The notes: generated by a model not told the origin, from the letters alone. A stretch of 64,000 nt of DNA from an uncultured Tateyamaria sp. (GCF_947503705.1 NZ_CANNES010000002.1:1-64000), one strand, 5' to 3'. Positions 1-8,024 are shown, counted from the stretch's first letter. Translations and numbers: made by a program.

Positions 1-80
1 CAGATGCCCCAAGGTCTTCCTCTCTGCCATCGCTCTCGCCGCCATCGTCATCTATTGGCTATGAGTCCTGACCCTAGACG

Positions 81-920
81 ATGTCCCTGGCTGATTTGGT
101 CTCGAATGATCAACCTTGGCAGTTTTACCTCTGTCCGCCTGCTGAGTATCTCAAGGCCTGGAGCCCAATCCTGCGCACTTTCTTTGTTGGCGCGACGCTC
201 TACCAGTCCCGGTCACCCGGGGCGCGGCGCAATACTTTCCTGCTGGACGAATGCGGCCAGCTTGCGGGCGACAGTGGCTTTCCCCTTGTGCCTCGCTTGT
301 TCACGTACGGCGCTGGGATTGGTATCCAACCCATCGCGGTCTTTCAATCCGAAGCCCAGATGAACACTTTGGGGCCCGAGGCAAAGGCGTTGATTCAATC
401 CAGCGCGGCGGGGAAATTGATGTTCGCGCTGCGTGATTGGGAAAGTGCAAAAAACTGTGCCGAGATGTGTGGATCGCAAACGCTGGTCTATGATGATCAC
501 CTTGCGCAACAGCGGGCGCAGCATGCCAAAAACACCGCGCTGAAATCCATCATTTCGGGCGGCGACACGATACAAGCGGCTATGACATTTGCTCATCAGG
601 GCTTCGAGGCAGAGCATCAGTCAAAGCAACACCGCCAGCTCCAAACTCCGGATGAGGTGATGAATGCGCCATCGGATATGGCATATTTCTTTCATGAAGA
701 TGTGCCGCTCCCCATTCGGCTACAGCGCAGACCCTATTGGACCGAGCGGTGTTTGGCGGGCCGGTACCACCCCAACCCATATCATCCGCCTCTGGACCGC
801 GTGCGCGTGCAAACGCGGTGGGGGCAACGCACCCGCCTCGTGATCGTCGAACCCGTTCCAACGCACTTTGCGCATCTGCCGCAGTATCGCGACGGGATGT
901 GGTCGCGGGTGAAAGTTTGA
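81..920 (+). CDS. C-terminal fragment of a VirD4/TraG-type coupling protein
   Basis: The 279-residue product matches the carboxy-terminal half of VirD4/TraG coupling ATPases, which link DNA substrates to a type IV secretion channel. Visible are the segment that precedes the Walker B strand, the Walker B motif itself (FLLDECGQL, about residues 52-60), a TraM-recognition-like stretch and a basic tail. Full-length members have about 600 residues with amino-terminal membrane helices and a Walker A motif; none of that is in this frame. Upstream in the same frame there are stops at 69-71 and 75-77. Another frame at 2-61 encodes a short hydrophobic piece (KVFLSAIALAAIVIYWL) before a stop, which could be what remains of the membrane anchor. 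I read it as a deletion remnant, probably without function. Confidence 0.6.
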   Translation: MSLADLVSNDQPWQFYLCPPAEYLKAWSPILRTFFVGATLYQSRSPGARRNTFLLDECGQLAGDSGFPLVPRLFTYGAGIGIQPIAVFQSEAQMNTLGPEAKALIQSSAAGKLMFALRDWESAKNCAEMCGSQTLVYDDHLAQQRAQHAKNTALKSIISGGDTIQAAMTFAHQGFEAEHQSKQHRQLQTPDEVMNAPSDMAYFFHEDVPLPIRLQRRPYWTERCLAGRYHPNPYHPPLDRVRVQTRWGQRTRLVIVEPVPTHFAHLPQYRDGMWSRVKV

Positions 921-923
921 TCC

Positions 924-1559
924 ATGGCACACTCTAAACCCAACCCGATCACTTTTGCTGATAGTCAGCCGAACTTGCCCGGCGGCGACTTTGCTGCGCG
1001 ACTGAGAGACATTCGCATCGCGCGGCAGTTTGCGGAGCGCACAGCAGCCAAGGAACAGAACCTCGGTCCGTCACGCTCACATGAGCAGCGCGACGCTTCT
1101 ATGGTCGCGCAAGAGCGCCCACATCCCGCACCGCGTCCCACGCCGAATTTTGCCGCTGACGTCGATGCCGCCGTATTTGACGCGCGCTGGGACGCAGAGC
1201 GTCGCCGCGCCACACAATCGCATTCAACCACCCCCAACCAAGGAGAACGATCCATGACAGACAAAACACCCCACCGCCCCGAAGAAACCCTGCGCGAAGG
1301 CCCGCTCAAAGCCGCCATCTGGCGCAATGAGAATGACAAAGGCCCATATCATTCCGTGACTGTGGCCCGGACATACAAGGATCAGGAGGGCAACCTCCAA
1401 GACACTCAGAACTTCCGCCCCAAAGACCTGTTGGGCCTGTCGGAACTGGCGCGCCGGGCGCACCATCAGGTCCACGATCTGGACCGCGAGATGTTCAAAG
1501 AACAGCGGCGCACGGCGCAGGAACAGGCGCAATCGAAGGGGCAACCCCAGTCCCGGTGA
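924..1559 (+). CDS. Hypothetical element-borne protein; possible internal start at 1254
   Basis: An open frame of 211 codons begins three bases after the coupling-protein fragment. The first 110 residues are polar and rich in Arg, Ala and Gln and look unstructured. The last 101 residues, from MTDKTPHRPEE, look like a compact small protein of the kind often found in rhodobacterial conjugative regions. The ATG at 1254 is preceded by a strong Shine-Dalgarno sequence (AAGGAG at about 1241), so the shorter product is probably made, either alone or in addition. No catalytic motif is recognised. Function unknown. Confidence 0.5.
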   Translation: MAHSKPNPITFADSQPNLPGGDFAARLRDIRIARQFAERTAAKEQNLGPSRSHEQRDASMVAQERPHPAPRPTPNFAADVDAAVFDARWDAERRRATQSHSTTPNQGERSMTDKTPHRPEETLREGPLKAAIWRNENDKGPYHSVTVARTYKDQEGNLQDTQNFRPKDLLGLSELARRAHHQVHDLDREMFKEQRRTAQEQAQSKGQPQSR

Positions 1560-1690
1560 ACAATGGGCTTGGGCGCACCTCACGCCCAAGCCTCTGAAAC
1601 TAGGAAAATAATCCTTGTCGGATTTCAAAATCACGAGCACACTGTTCCTCTTTTGTTCACGTCAAGGAGGAACAACCAGAAAGGACATTT

Positions 1691-1978
1691 ATGACCCAAA
1701 CACCCGCACCACCGCCGCCCGCAAAAGTGGGCCAACCACAGATCCATTTCGACGTGCGAGAGTGGATGCCATACCTTGAGCATTGCGAGGTCTCCGAGGA
1801 GGAGAAACACAAGCTCATCGAAACCCTTTGGGACATCGTACTCGCCTTTGTCGATCTAGGATGGCGCGTCACGCCACCACAAAATATCAGTGGACAAAGC
1901 CTGGAACTGTCCGCCGTCCTGCGCGCTGCTGTGCTAAAGTCAGAAGACATCGTTGCACGGCAAAAGGAGGATGTATGA
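1691..1978 (+). CDS. Hypothetical protein, translationally coupled to the recombinase
   Basis: This encodes 95 residues with a proline-rich start and an otherwise helical, acidic composition, and no recognised domain. Its stop codon overlaps the recombinase start in an ATGA arrangement, so the two are translated as a unit. A Shine-Dalgarno for the next gene (AGGAGG) sits inside its last codons. The coupling suggests a recombinase accessory role, such as a directionality or regulatory factor, but that is inference from position only. Confidence 0.6.
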   Translation: MTQTPAPPPPAKVGQPQIHFDVREWMPYLEHCEVSEEEKHKLIETLWDIVLAFVDLGWRVTPPQNISGQSLELSAVLRAAVLKSEDIVARQKEDV

Positions 1979-3582
1979 ACCAGAAAGCGCTAGTTTACTG
2001 TCGAGTCTCGTCAAAGAGCCAAGAGACGGATGGGCACGGGTTAGAGTCTCAAGAAGCCCGATGTCGTCAATACGCCGAAGCCAAAGGCTATGACTTTGCC
2101 GCAGTATTCCCAGACACGATTACCGGAGGAGGTGACTTTTTGTAGCGCCCAGGCATGGTGGCCCTGCTGAGCTTCATTGATGCGCAACCGGACGATAATT
2201 TCGTCGTCGTTTTTGATGACGTCAAACGTGCCAGTCGCGATACGCGGGGCTTTCTTGATCTTCGCGACGCGTTCCGCGAGCGCGGGGTGCGTGTTGAAAG
2301 CCCCAACTTTTCCTTCGATGAAACACCAGAAAGCGAATTTGTAGAAACAGTGATCGCCGCCCAAGGCGCGCTTGAGCGCAAGCAAAACGGGCGTCAGGTG
2401 AAGCAAAAGATGAGCGTCCGTGTCAGTCTTGGCTATTGGTGCCACCTCGAACCCACAGGCTATCGTTTTGAGAAAGTCGAAGGGCATGGCAAACTGATGG
2501 TCCGAGATGAACCGTTGGCTTCTATCGTGCACGAGGGGCTTGAGGGGTACGCGAGCGGTCGATTCCAGACCCAGGCGGAATTGGGTCAGTTTTTGCAAGA
2601 CGACCCGCGTTTCTCGCGGGGTGCGTCGGGTCTTGTGGGTGCGGCACGCGTATCGCAACTGCTGCAACAGCCGCTTTATGCGGGTTATATCAACAGCGAG
2701 GCCTATGGGCTGTCTTGGAAGAAAGCGCAGCATGAACCGCTGATCTCGCTTGAAACCTATGAGAAGATTCAAAAGCGGCGCGATAGCAAAGCCAAAGCGC
2801 CGAAGCGAGCCAATATCGGTGATGAATTTGCCCTGCGTAGGATTGCAGTTTGTGCGTGCTGCGAGGCACCGCTGCGTTCGTCCTTCTCGAAAGGTCGGCA
2901 TGGGGTGCGCTATCCCTACTACCTGTGTCAGACCCGGGAATGCGAAGCCTACGGCAAGTCAATCAAACGGGATGTACTGGAAGATGATGTCGGAGCAATC
3001 GTAAAGCGCTTGGAACCGGCAGAGGGTTTGACCACGCTTGTAGCCGCAATGTTCCGTAAGGCATGGGATATTCGCCAAGCACAGGCGGCAGATGTGGCGC
3101 GCGTCATCAAACGCCAGATCGTTGGAATCGAACGTGACGTTGAAAAAACGTTGGATCGTTTGGTGGATACAAGCTCACAGACAGTCATCCGAGCCTTTGA
3201 ACGCAAGGTAGACCAGCTTGAAAAGGAAAAGGCACTCCTGTCGGAGAGGGCAGTGAATCAGGCTCAACCAACGCGCTCATTCGAAGAACAGCTAGAACCG
3301 GCTTTGGCCTTCCTGACAAACCCTTGGAAACTCTGGGAAAGTGGTGAGATCGCCTTGCGTCGCATAGTCCTGAAATTGGCCTTTGCGGGCCACATCAAAT
3401 GCTGCCGAAATGAGGGTGCTAGAACCCCAGAAATATCTTTACCGTTCAAGGCCTTAGGAGCGTTCTGCAGTGCGGAAGTCAAGAATGGTGGGCGACCCTG
3501 GAATCGAACCAGGCGTGCGTCTCCGCGAGGGAGTTACAGTCCCCTGCCACACCTTGCGGCCTGTCGCCCACTGCGCCATTAG
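1975..3582 (+). pseudogene. Large serine recombinase interrupted by an in-frame amber codon
   Basis: The frame encodes a resolvase-type large serine recombinase that would integrate or excise the element. The catalytic-serine region (YCRVSS) lies near residue 10, followed by the resolvase core, a recombinase domain, a Cys4 zinc ribbon (CACC...CQTREC) and a coiled-coil tail. Codon 57, at 2143-2145, is TAG. The frame is otherwise intact on both sides, and the local context (FL-stop-RPGMVALL) suggests a Lys codon AAG changed to TAG. Re-initiation at ATG 2155 would give a 475-residue product without the catalytic serine. The last codons run antisense through the tRNA-Tyr gene, so the true carboxy-terminus is uncertain. 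Readthrough is possible but nothing in the sequence argues for it. Confidence 0.85.
3486..3569 (-). tRNA. tRNA-Tyr (GTA)
   Basis: The minus strand folds as a class II tRNA. The acceptor stem is GGGCGAC/GTCGCCC, the D stem GCC/GGC, and the anticodon stem closes the loop CTGTAAC, giving anticodon GTA. There is a long variable arm of about 14 nt, the T stem CCTGG/CCAGG carries TTCGATT, the discriminator is A, and CCA is encoded. The 3' end faces the integrated element, which identifies this gene as its likely attachment site. Confidence 0.95.
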
Positions 3583-3687
3583 GACAACAGTGCCCTGCAA
3601 GCGTGAGCGGGTGATTACCGGGCCGCAATTGAAGGGTCAAGGCACAAAATCAGACCAGCGCAGATACGTGCGGGCTATGAGGACAGA

Positions 3688-4464
3688 ATGAAAAAACCCA
3701 AATGGGTCGTTGAAAAGGAACAGGCTAAAAAGGCGGATGCATCGGCGACCGTCTGGCTTTTTGGGTTGCACGCAGTGCGCGATGCGCTGGTTAACCCGGC
3801 GCGGCAAAAACTGCGCCTGATCGTGACGCTGAATGCACAGACCAAACTGGCCGATGCCATCGCGCAAGCGGGCATCACGCCCGAGATTGCCGATGCACGG
3901 CGGTTCACAGCTCCGCTTGACCCCGGCTCGGTGCATCAGGGCGCGGCTCTTGAGGTCAAGCCTCTCGATTGGGGCAGCCTCGCCGATGTGGCGATCGGCG
4001 CCGATGCGCCCCGCCTCATCCTGCTGGACCGGGTCACCGACCCGCACAATGTGGGCGCGATCCTGCGCTCTGCCGAAGTGCTTGGGGCCTCTGCCGTGAT
4101 CGGTATGCGCCACCACGCCGCCCCCGAAACTGGCGCGCTGGCCAAAACCGCCTCGGGCGCATTGGAACGTCAGCCTTACGTGCGGGTACGCAATTTGGCC
4201 GACGCCATCATTGAACTGCAAGGGATGGGGTATCTGGTGCTGGGGCTGGATGGAGAAGCAGAGCAAACAATCGAAACCGCCACCACCGGTCGCAAGGACC
4301 GGCCAATTGCCCTGGTTCTGGGCGCCGAAGGGCCAGGATTGCGGCAAAAGACCAAGGAAACCTGCGACCAATTGGTGAAAATCGACGCGGCGGGCGGGTT
4401 TGGGTCGCTCAACGTCTCAAATGCGGCGGCGATTGCCCTATATGCCAGCAAGGACCACGAATAG
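3688..4464 (+). CDS. rlmB: 23S rRNA (guanosine-2251-2'-O)-methyltransferase RlmB
   Basis: A SpoU/TrmH-family knotted methyltransferase of 258 residues, near the usual length. It transfers a methyl group from S-adenosylmethionine to the 2'-O of G2251 in the ribosomal P loop. An amino-terminal L30e-like RNA-binding part (about residues 20-95) precedes the SPOUT domain. The three family motifs are clear: DRVTDPHNVGAILRSAE, LVLGAEGPGLR and SLNVSNAAAIALY, with the conserved Asn and Arg in the first. The ATG at 3688 follows GAGGACA. It is the first chromosomal gene beside tRNA-Tyr, transcribed away from it. Related TrmH paralogues methylate other sites, but this length and architecture favour RlmB. 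Confidence 0.93.
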   Translation: MKKPKWVVEKEQAKKADASATVWLFGLHAVRDALVNPARQKLRLIVTLNAQTKLADAIAQAGITPEIADARRFTAPLDPGSVHQGAALEVKPLDWGSLADVAIGADAPRLILLDRVTDPHNVGAILRSAEVLGASAVIGMRHHAAPETGALAKTASGALERQPYVRVRNLADAIIELQGMGYLVLGLDGEAEQTIETATTGRKDRPIALVLGAEGPGLRQKTKETCDQLVKIDAAGGFGSLNVSNAAAIALYASKDHE

Positions 4465-4473
4465 GAGGCGGAC

Positions 4474-4764
4474 ATCCCCCACCCCACCAAGATTGCCACC
4501 TGCTGTTACTGCGGCACCCGCGCGGCGCTTGTTCTGACCGGTCGCGACCGTCACGAGTTGGCCTGTTCCAGCTGCGGCGCGCCGCTGCACGACCTCAAGA
4601 TGCTGCCAAAACGAAGCAAGGGTGACCGCGAATTGGTCCGGCCTTCGTCCGTACGCAAACCATCCAAGCCGAAACCATCAAAAAAGAAACCCAAACGTCG
4701 TAAGTCACGCTGGGGCGACATTTTCGAGGACGTCTTTGATATCGTTGAAGATATCTTTGACTGA
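4474..4764 (+). CDS. Zinc-ribbon hypothetical protein with apparent AUC start
   Basis: The reading frame encodes about 96 residues with two Cys pairs (CCYCG and CSSCG) forming a zinc ribbon, a Lys/Pro/Arg-rich middle and an acidic tail (DVFDIVEDIFD). The frame opens just after rlmB with a perfect AGGAGG at 4463-4468. Five bases later comes ATC at 4474, then CCC CAC CCC ACC AAG. No ATG, GTG or TTG lies before TTG 4558, and starting there would delete the first Cys pair, so AUC is the most economical start. Function unknown; the basic linker suggests nucleic-acid or ribosome contact. The frame is probably co-transcribed with rlmB. Confidence 0.65.
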   Translation: MPHPTKIATCCYCGTRAALVLTGRDRHELACSSCGAPLHDLKMLPKRSKGDRELVRPSSVRKPSKPKPSKKKPKRRKSRWGDIFEDVFDIVEDIFD

Positions 4765-4872
4765 CACGACGCAGGGGCCGCACGGGCCACACACGGCGAT
4801 TAATTCTTTGTTCACAGCTTCGCGAGACACTCTTTTTCAGAGCGCAGTGCGGATTATCTGTTGTTCACACAA

Positions 4873-4960
4873 GGCAGGACTGGAACCCCTGCCAAGATTT
4901 ACTGTCCCTCGTTCCATACCTTTGCGCCCCGTTCGTTTCTACGATCGGGGCGTTTTTTTT
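4873..4960 (+). ncRNA. Candidate small RNA with 5' hairpin and strong terminator
   Basis: Between the zinc-ribbon gene and the GrpB gene there is a hairpin (GGCAGG 4873-4878 with CCTGCC 4888-4893), an unpaired stretch, and a strong intrinsic terminator ending at 4960. The hairpin, single-stranded region and terminator layout is typical of a trans-acting small RNA. I see no convincing promoter and no known family, and the terminator could simply serve the upstream genes. Confidence 0.25.
4925..4960 (+). terminator. Strong intrinsic terminator
   Basis: The stem is CGCCCCG (4925-4931) with CGGGGCG (4946-4952), extended across one T-T mismatch by TCGT/ACGA around a TTCT loop, and followed by eight T residues (4953-4960). 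This is the clearest rho-independent terminator in the window. It lies about 160 bases after the zinc-ribbon gene. Confidence 0.85.
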
Positions 4961-5070
4961 GTAAGGAACAACGGCCGCTGGTCCCGCTTGGTCGTGAAGG
5001 ATCGTGGTCTGGATCATATGCTATAGCAAACATGCCTAAACGAAGCCCCCGGCAGCAAAGGCTAACTGAG

Positions 5071-5592
5071 ATGCCAGATACCCCGCCCCCCCTTGGCCTG
5101 CGGCAGACCGCCCTGGCCCTCACCCCATACGATCCGCGATGGGCCGCCCTTTTTGAGCAAGAGGCCGCACGCATCCGCCAAGTGCTGGCCGGTTTGGTGT
5201 TTCATATCGACCATATCGGCAGCACCGCGGTGCCGGGGTTGCAAGCCAAGCCGATCATGGACATCGCGGTGCGTTGCGATGCGCAGGAGGATGTGGCCAA
5301 TGCATTGACAGGCATTGGCTATATTGATCGCGGGATGCGAAGCGGTCGCCTCTTTATCCGATTGCGGGATGGCGATGTGCGTACCCACAACCTGCACCTG
5401 TACCAAACGGATGATGCAGACTGCAGGGATCAGATCGCGTTTCGCGATGCCCTACGATCAGATCCAGACCTTCGGGACAGTTACGCCAAGCTCAAACAAC
5501 AGCTTGTCACCAATTTGGGCGATGCAGGGCGCGGGCACTACGCCGAAGGGAAAACCCATTTCGTGAGATCGGTTCTGGCACGGGCGCGTTAG
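5071..5592 (+). CDS. GrpB family (UPF0157) nucleotidyltransferase-like protein
   Basis: A 173-residue protein of the GrpB/UPF0157 family, which has a minimal nucleotidyltransferase fold. The signature HIGSTAVPGLQAKPIMDI lies near residues 46-63 and holds the G-S and D-x-D-like positions of the fold. The typical entry segment (YDPRWAALFEQE) and a downstream HNLHLY segment are also present. ATG 5071 is preferred over in-frame ATG 5032 because a possible -10 element (TATGCTATA, about 5018) would place transcription initiation near 5030. The physiological substrate of this family is poorly defined. Confidence 0.8.
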   Translation: MPDTPPPLGLRQTALALTPYDPRWAALFEQEAARIRQVLAGLVFHIDHIGSTAVPGLQAKPIMDIAVRCDAQEDVANALTGIGYIDRGMRSGRLFIRLRDGDVRTHNLHLYQTDDADCRDQIAFRDALRSDPDLRDSYAKLKQQLVTNLGDAGRGHYAEGKTHFVRSVLARAR

Positions 5593-5656
5593 ACAAACCA
5601 GCGCAAGGCCGTTTCCGTCCCTTTTGCGCGGCAAGCAATTGAGGTAAGCGCAGCGC

Positions 5657-6127
5657 ATGACCCACTATTCCCATACCCTTTTGCGCGACGTTCTCTACCG
5701 GACCAAAGTGATTGCAGCCGTAGGTGTGTCTGCCAATCCGATTCGCCCCAGCTATTTTGTGGCCCGCTATCTTACACTCAAGGGGTTTCGGGTGATACCT
5801 GTGAACCCTGCCTACGCGGGTCAGGATCTCTTTGGCGAAACCGTTATGGCAAGACTTTCGGATGTCGACGCACCGGTTGATATGGTCGATATCTTTCGTC
5901 GGTCAGACGCGGTGCCCCCGATTGTGGACGAGGCGCTGGGCACCCTGCCCCATTTGCGTACAATCTGGATGCAGATCGGGGTTGAACATGCAGCCTCTGC
6001 CGCCAAAGCCGAGGCCCGCGGCATCACTGTAATTCAAGATCGCTGCCCCAAGATCGAATATCAGCGCCACTATGGCGAATTGCGGATGGCGGGATTTGCG
6101 ACAGGCGTAATTTCCTCACGACTGTAA
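5657..6127 (+). CDS. CoA-binding domain protein (YccU-like)
   Basis: A 156-residue single-domain protein with the Rossmann-type CoA-binding fold seen in succinyl-CoA synthetase alpha subunits and in YccU. Visible features are the nucleotide-binding strand-loop (VIAAVGVSANPIRPSY), the GFRVIPVNP strand, an IFRRSD segment and the closing VIQDRCPKIEY motif. The ATG at 5657 follows GAGGTAAG. Length is normal for the family. Stand-alone members bind CoA, but no reaction has been firmly assigned. Confidence 0.85.
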   Translation: MTHYSHTLLRDVLYRTKVIAAVGVSANPIRPSYFVARYLTLKGFRVIPVNPAYAGQDLFGETVMARLSDVDAPVDMVDIFRRSDAVPPIVDEALGTLPHLRTIWMQIGVEHAASAAKAEARGITVIQDRCPKIEYQRHYGELRMAGFATGVISSRL

Positions 6128-6165
6128 TGCGGCCCGGTTAAGGGCCGCTCACACTCTGCCCGCGA

Positions 6166-6597
6166 CTAACGGACCCGGCGCCACTTCTGACTTTGACAAA
6201 CGGGTCCAAGGCACCCCTTTACCGTCATCTGGTTGCCGTTGACCTGCATCCGCGCTGCGTATTCGCGACGGTGAGCGGGCACATAGGCACGGCCGCTGAA
6301 GGTGTCGCCTTTGGCCTGCATGTCCCAAAACACGCGCTGCCCGACTGTGGGGGCAGCAACGGGTGCGCCATTGCGGTCAAACACCTCTGTGATGGTGCCG
6401 CAAAAACTGTTGCCGCAGCGCGAGGACACAACATGTGCGCGCTGACCTTTGGCGTCTGGTTCGGTCAGCCACACGCCTTCCGGCGTCCCGGCATGCAGCG
6501 GGCTGCCGAGACTGACGACAGCCACAAGCACAAGGGTCGCGGAGGCCATCAAACCGCTTTTAAACTTGGAAAAATCACATATCTGTATCACCAACAT
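6166..6597 (-). CDS. Exported DUF2147 protein
   Basis: Up to 143 residues with an amino-terminal hydrophobic export segment (about residues 17-36, ending SPLHA) followed by a DUF2147 domain. The domain has the GVWLTEPD opening, a Cys pair region (CGNSFCG), FWDMQAKG, and a GCLGPVC closing motif. Function of the family is unknown; members are periplasmic. The start is ambiguous because AAGGAG sits too close to ATG 6597 and is better placed for TTG 6594 or GTG 6591. It has a paralogue just upstream on the same strand (6793-7170). Confidence 0.75.
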   Translation of the reverse strand: MLVIQICDFSKFKSGLMASATLVLVAVVSLGSPLHAGTPEGVWLTEPDAKGQRAHVVSSRCGNSFCGTITEVFDRNGAPVAAPTVGQRVFWDMQAKGDTFSGRAYVPAHRREYAARMQVNGNQMTVKGCLGPVCQSQKWRRVR

Positions 6598-6708
6598 CTC
6601 TCCTTATTGCAGGGATACTGGCTCTGGGTGCCGTGCCTAGTGAGGGGCCGTGCAGACGAAGCACGAAGTGCATATGCGCATGGCTGGTGGGGTCTACAAG
6701 TGGACACG

Positions 6709-6744
6709 AAAAAACCCGCGCCGAGGGACGCAGGTCATGCGCGG
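6709..6744 (-). terminator. Intrinsic terminator after the 6793-7170 DUF2147 gene
   Basis: Read on the minus strand, CCGCGC (from 6744) pairs with GCGCGG, and a run of six T residues follows (complement of 6709-6714). It lies 48 bases after the stop codon at 6793. Confidence 0.55.
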
Positions 6745-6792
6745 AAAAGCGCTTGTGCCGGACGCGTGTGCCGCCCGATGTATCAGGACGGC

Positions 6793-7170
6793 CTAGTTCA
6801 GGCGCGTCCAGGTCTGGCCTCGGCAGATAGGGCCGACACAGCCCGATACCTTGAGGGCATTGCCATTCAGCGACATTTTCGACCGATAGGTCTTGTCCAC
6901 ATCCGGTGCCCAAATGCGACCGCCGGAATAGCTGCCGTCGCCTTTGACTTTCATATCCCAGATGATCCGCTTGCCTTGGCTGGACGTGTCGTCGCTGCCC
7001 ACCACTTTGCTGATGACGCCGCAAATCTCCGCGCCGCAAGGGGCGATATCGACATGCAGGAACGCGCCAGTGTCGCCCGCTTCGGTTTTCCAGGTGCCCG
7101 CTACAGGGTCGGCCATGGCCAGGCCTGTGCTGACGATCAATGCGCACGTGGCTGTGATCAGGTGTTTCAT
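6793..7170 (-). CDS. Exported DUF2147 protein, paralogue of the 6166-6597 gene
   Basis: A 125-residue protein with a clear signal peptide (MKHLITATCALIVSTGLAMA) and a DUF2147 domain. It shows GTWKTEAGD, the Cys region CGAEICG, IIWDMKVKG and GCVGPICRGQTW. ATG 7170 is chosen because GGAGG lies eight bases upstream; a longer frame to 7323 would bury the signal peptide. The order of motifs matches the neighbouring gene, so the two arose by tandem duplication. Function is unknown; a periplasmic role is inferred from the signal peptide. Confidence 0.85.
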   Translation of the reverse strand: MKHLITATCALIVSTGLAMADPVAGTWKTEAGDTGAFLHVDIAPCGAEICGVISKVVGSDDTSSQGKRIIWDMKVKGDGSYSGGRIWAPDVDKTYRSKMSLNGNALKVSGCVGPICRGQTWTRLN

Positions 7171-7304
7171 GAGTGTTTCCTCCCGTTGTGGGCACAACTG
7201 TGGTCCATGATCCGGCTCTGAGGCAAGAATGACCTTGGGTCGCGTTGCAAATCGTGACGTAAGGTGCCAAAGGGCACGCGATCCTCGCGAAAGGCCCCAA
7301 ATCC

Positions 7305-8024
7305 ATGATCCTGTATCCCGCAATCGACCTCAAGGATGGGCAGGCCGTGCGCCTCGTACATGGCGACATGGATCAGGCAACCGTGTTCAACGACGACCCT
7401 GCCGCGCAGGCCCGCGCCTTTGTGGAGGCTGGTTGTGAGTGGTTACATCTGGTGGATTTGAACGGCGCCTTTGCCGGGACCCCGGTAAACGCGGCCCCGG
7501 TCGAGGCGATCCTGGCATCTTGCGACGTGCCCGCCCAATTGGGCGGCGGCATCCGCGACATGGCGACAATCGAGATGTGGCTGTCCAAGGGGCTGGCGCG
7601 CGTGATTTTGGGCACCGTCGCCGTGGAAAACCCCGATCTGGTGCGCGAGGCAGCCCGCGCCTTTCCAGGACATGTGGCCGTCGGCATTGACGCGCGCGGG
7701 GGCAAGGTCGCGACCAAGGGGTGGGCCACGGAAACGGATGTGGACGCCACCGACCTCGCCCGGTCGTTTGAAGACGCCGGCGTCGCGGCGATCATTTATA
7801 CCGACATCAACCGGGATGGGGCCATGGGCGGGCCCAACATCCCCGCAACCGACAGCCTGGCCAAAGCTGTCAGCATCCCCGTGATCGCCTCCGGCGGCGT
7901 ATCATCGCTGGCGGATCTCACAGCGCTCAAGGCAACGGGCACAATCGCGGGCGCCATTTCGGGGCGCGCGCTATATGACGGCGCGATTGACCTGGCCACC
8001 GCCTTGCAAGCGCTCAAGGGCTAA
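7305..8024 (+). CDS. hisA: Phosphoribosylformimino-AICAR ribotide isomerase HisA
   Basis: A 239-residue TIM barrel that performs the Amadori isomerisation of ProFAR to PRFAR in histidine synthesis. It starts with the diagnostic [12 protein letters not shown], in which the Asp is the catalytic base. [24 protein letters not shown] and [15 protein letters not shown] follow, with the second catalytic Asp in TDINRDG. Length is standard. In many relatives hisA is followed directly by hisF, but here two minus-strand genes intervene. Confidence 0.95.
   Translation: MILYPAIDLKDGQAVRLVHGDMDQATVFNDDPAAQARAFVEAGCEWLHLVDLNGAFAGTPVNAAPVEAILASCDVPAQLGGGIRDMATIEMWLSKGLARVILGTVAVENPDLVREAARAFPGHVAVGIDARGGKVATKGWATETDVDATDLARSFEDAGVAAIIYTDINRDGAMGGPNIPATDSLAKAVSIPVIASGGVSSLADLTALKATGTIAGAISGRALYDGAIDLATALQALKG

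Larger units (their letters stand above)
1..3488. mobile_element. Remnant end of an integrative/conjugative element at tRNA-Tyr
   Basis: This stretch carries a coupling-protein fragment, two small accessory genes and a large serine recombinase, and stops at the 3' end of a tRNA-Tyr gene. Housekeeping genes (rlmB onward) follow immediately. A recombinase placed next to the 3' half of a tRNA is the usual architecture of an integrated element's end. The coupling protein lacks its amino-terminal ATPase half and the recombinase has a nonsense codon, so the element looks decayed. The other end lies outside the window, so the size and the attachment repeats cannot be seen. Confidence 0.6.

Noticed and set aside
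3470-3691. Small frame antisense to tRNA-Tyr encoding a DPGIEPG-type peptide
   Set aside because: It is a translation of tRNA sequence, a common annotation artefact.
6193-7221. A 342-codon plus-strand frame across the two DUF2147 genes
   Set aside because: Both minus-strand genes have conserved DUF2147 motifs and a signal peptide or export segment; the plus frame has neither motif nor start signal.
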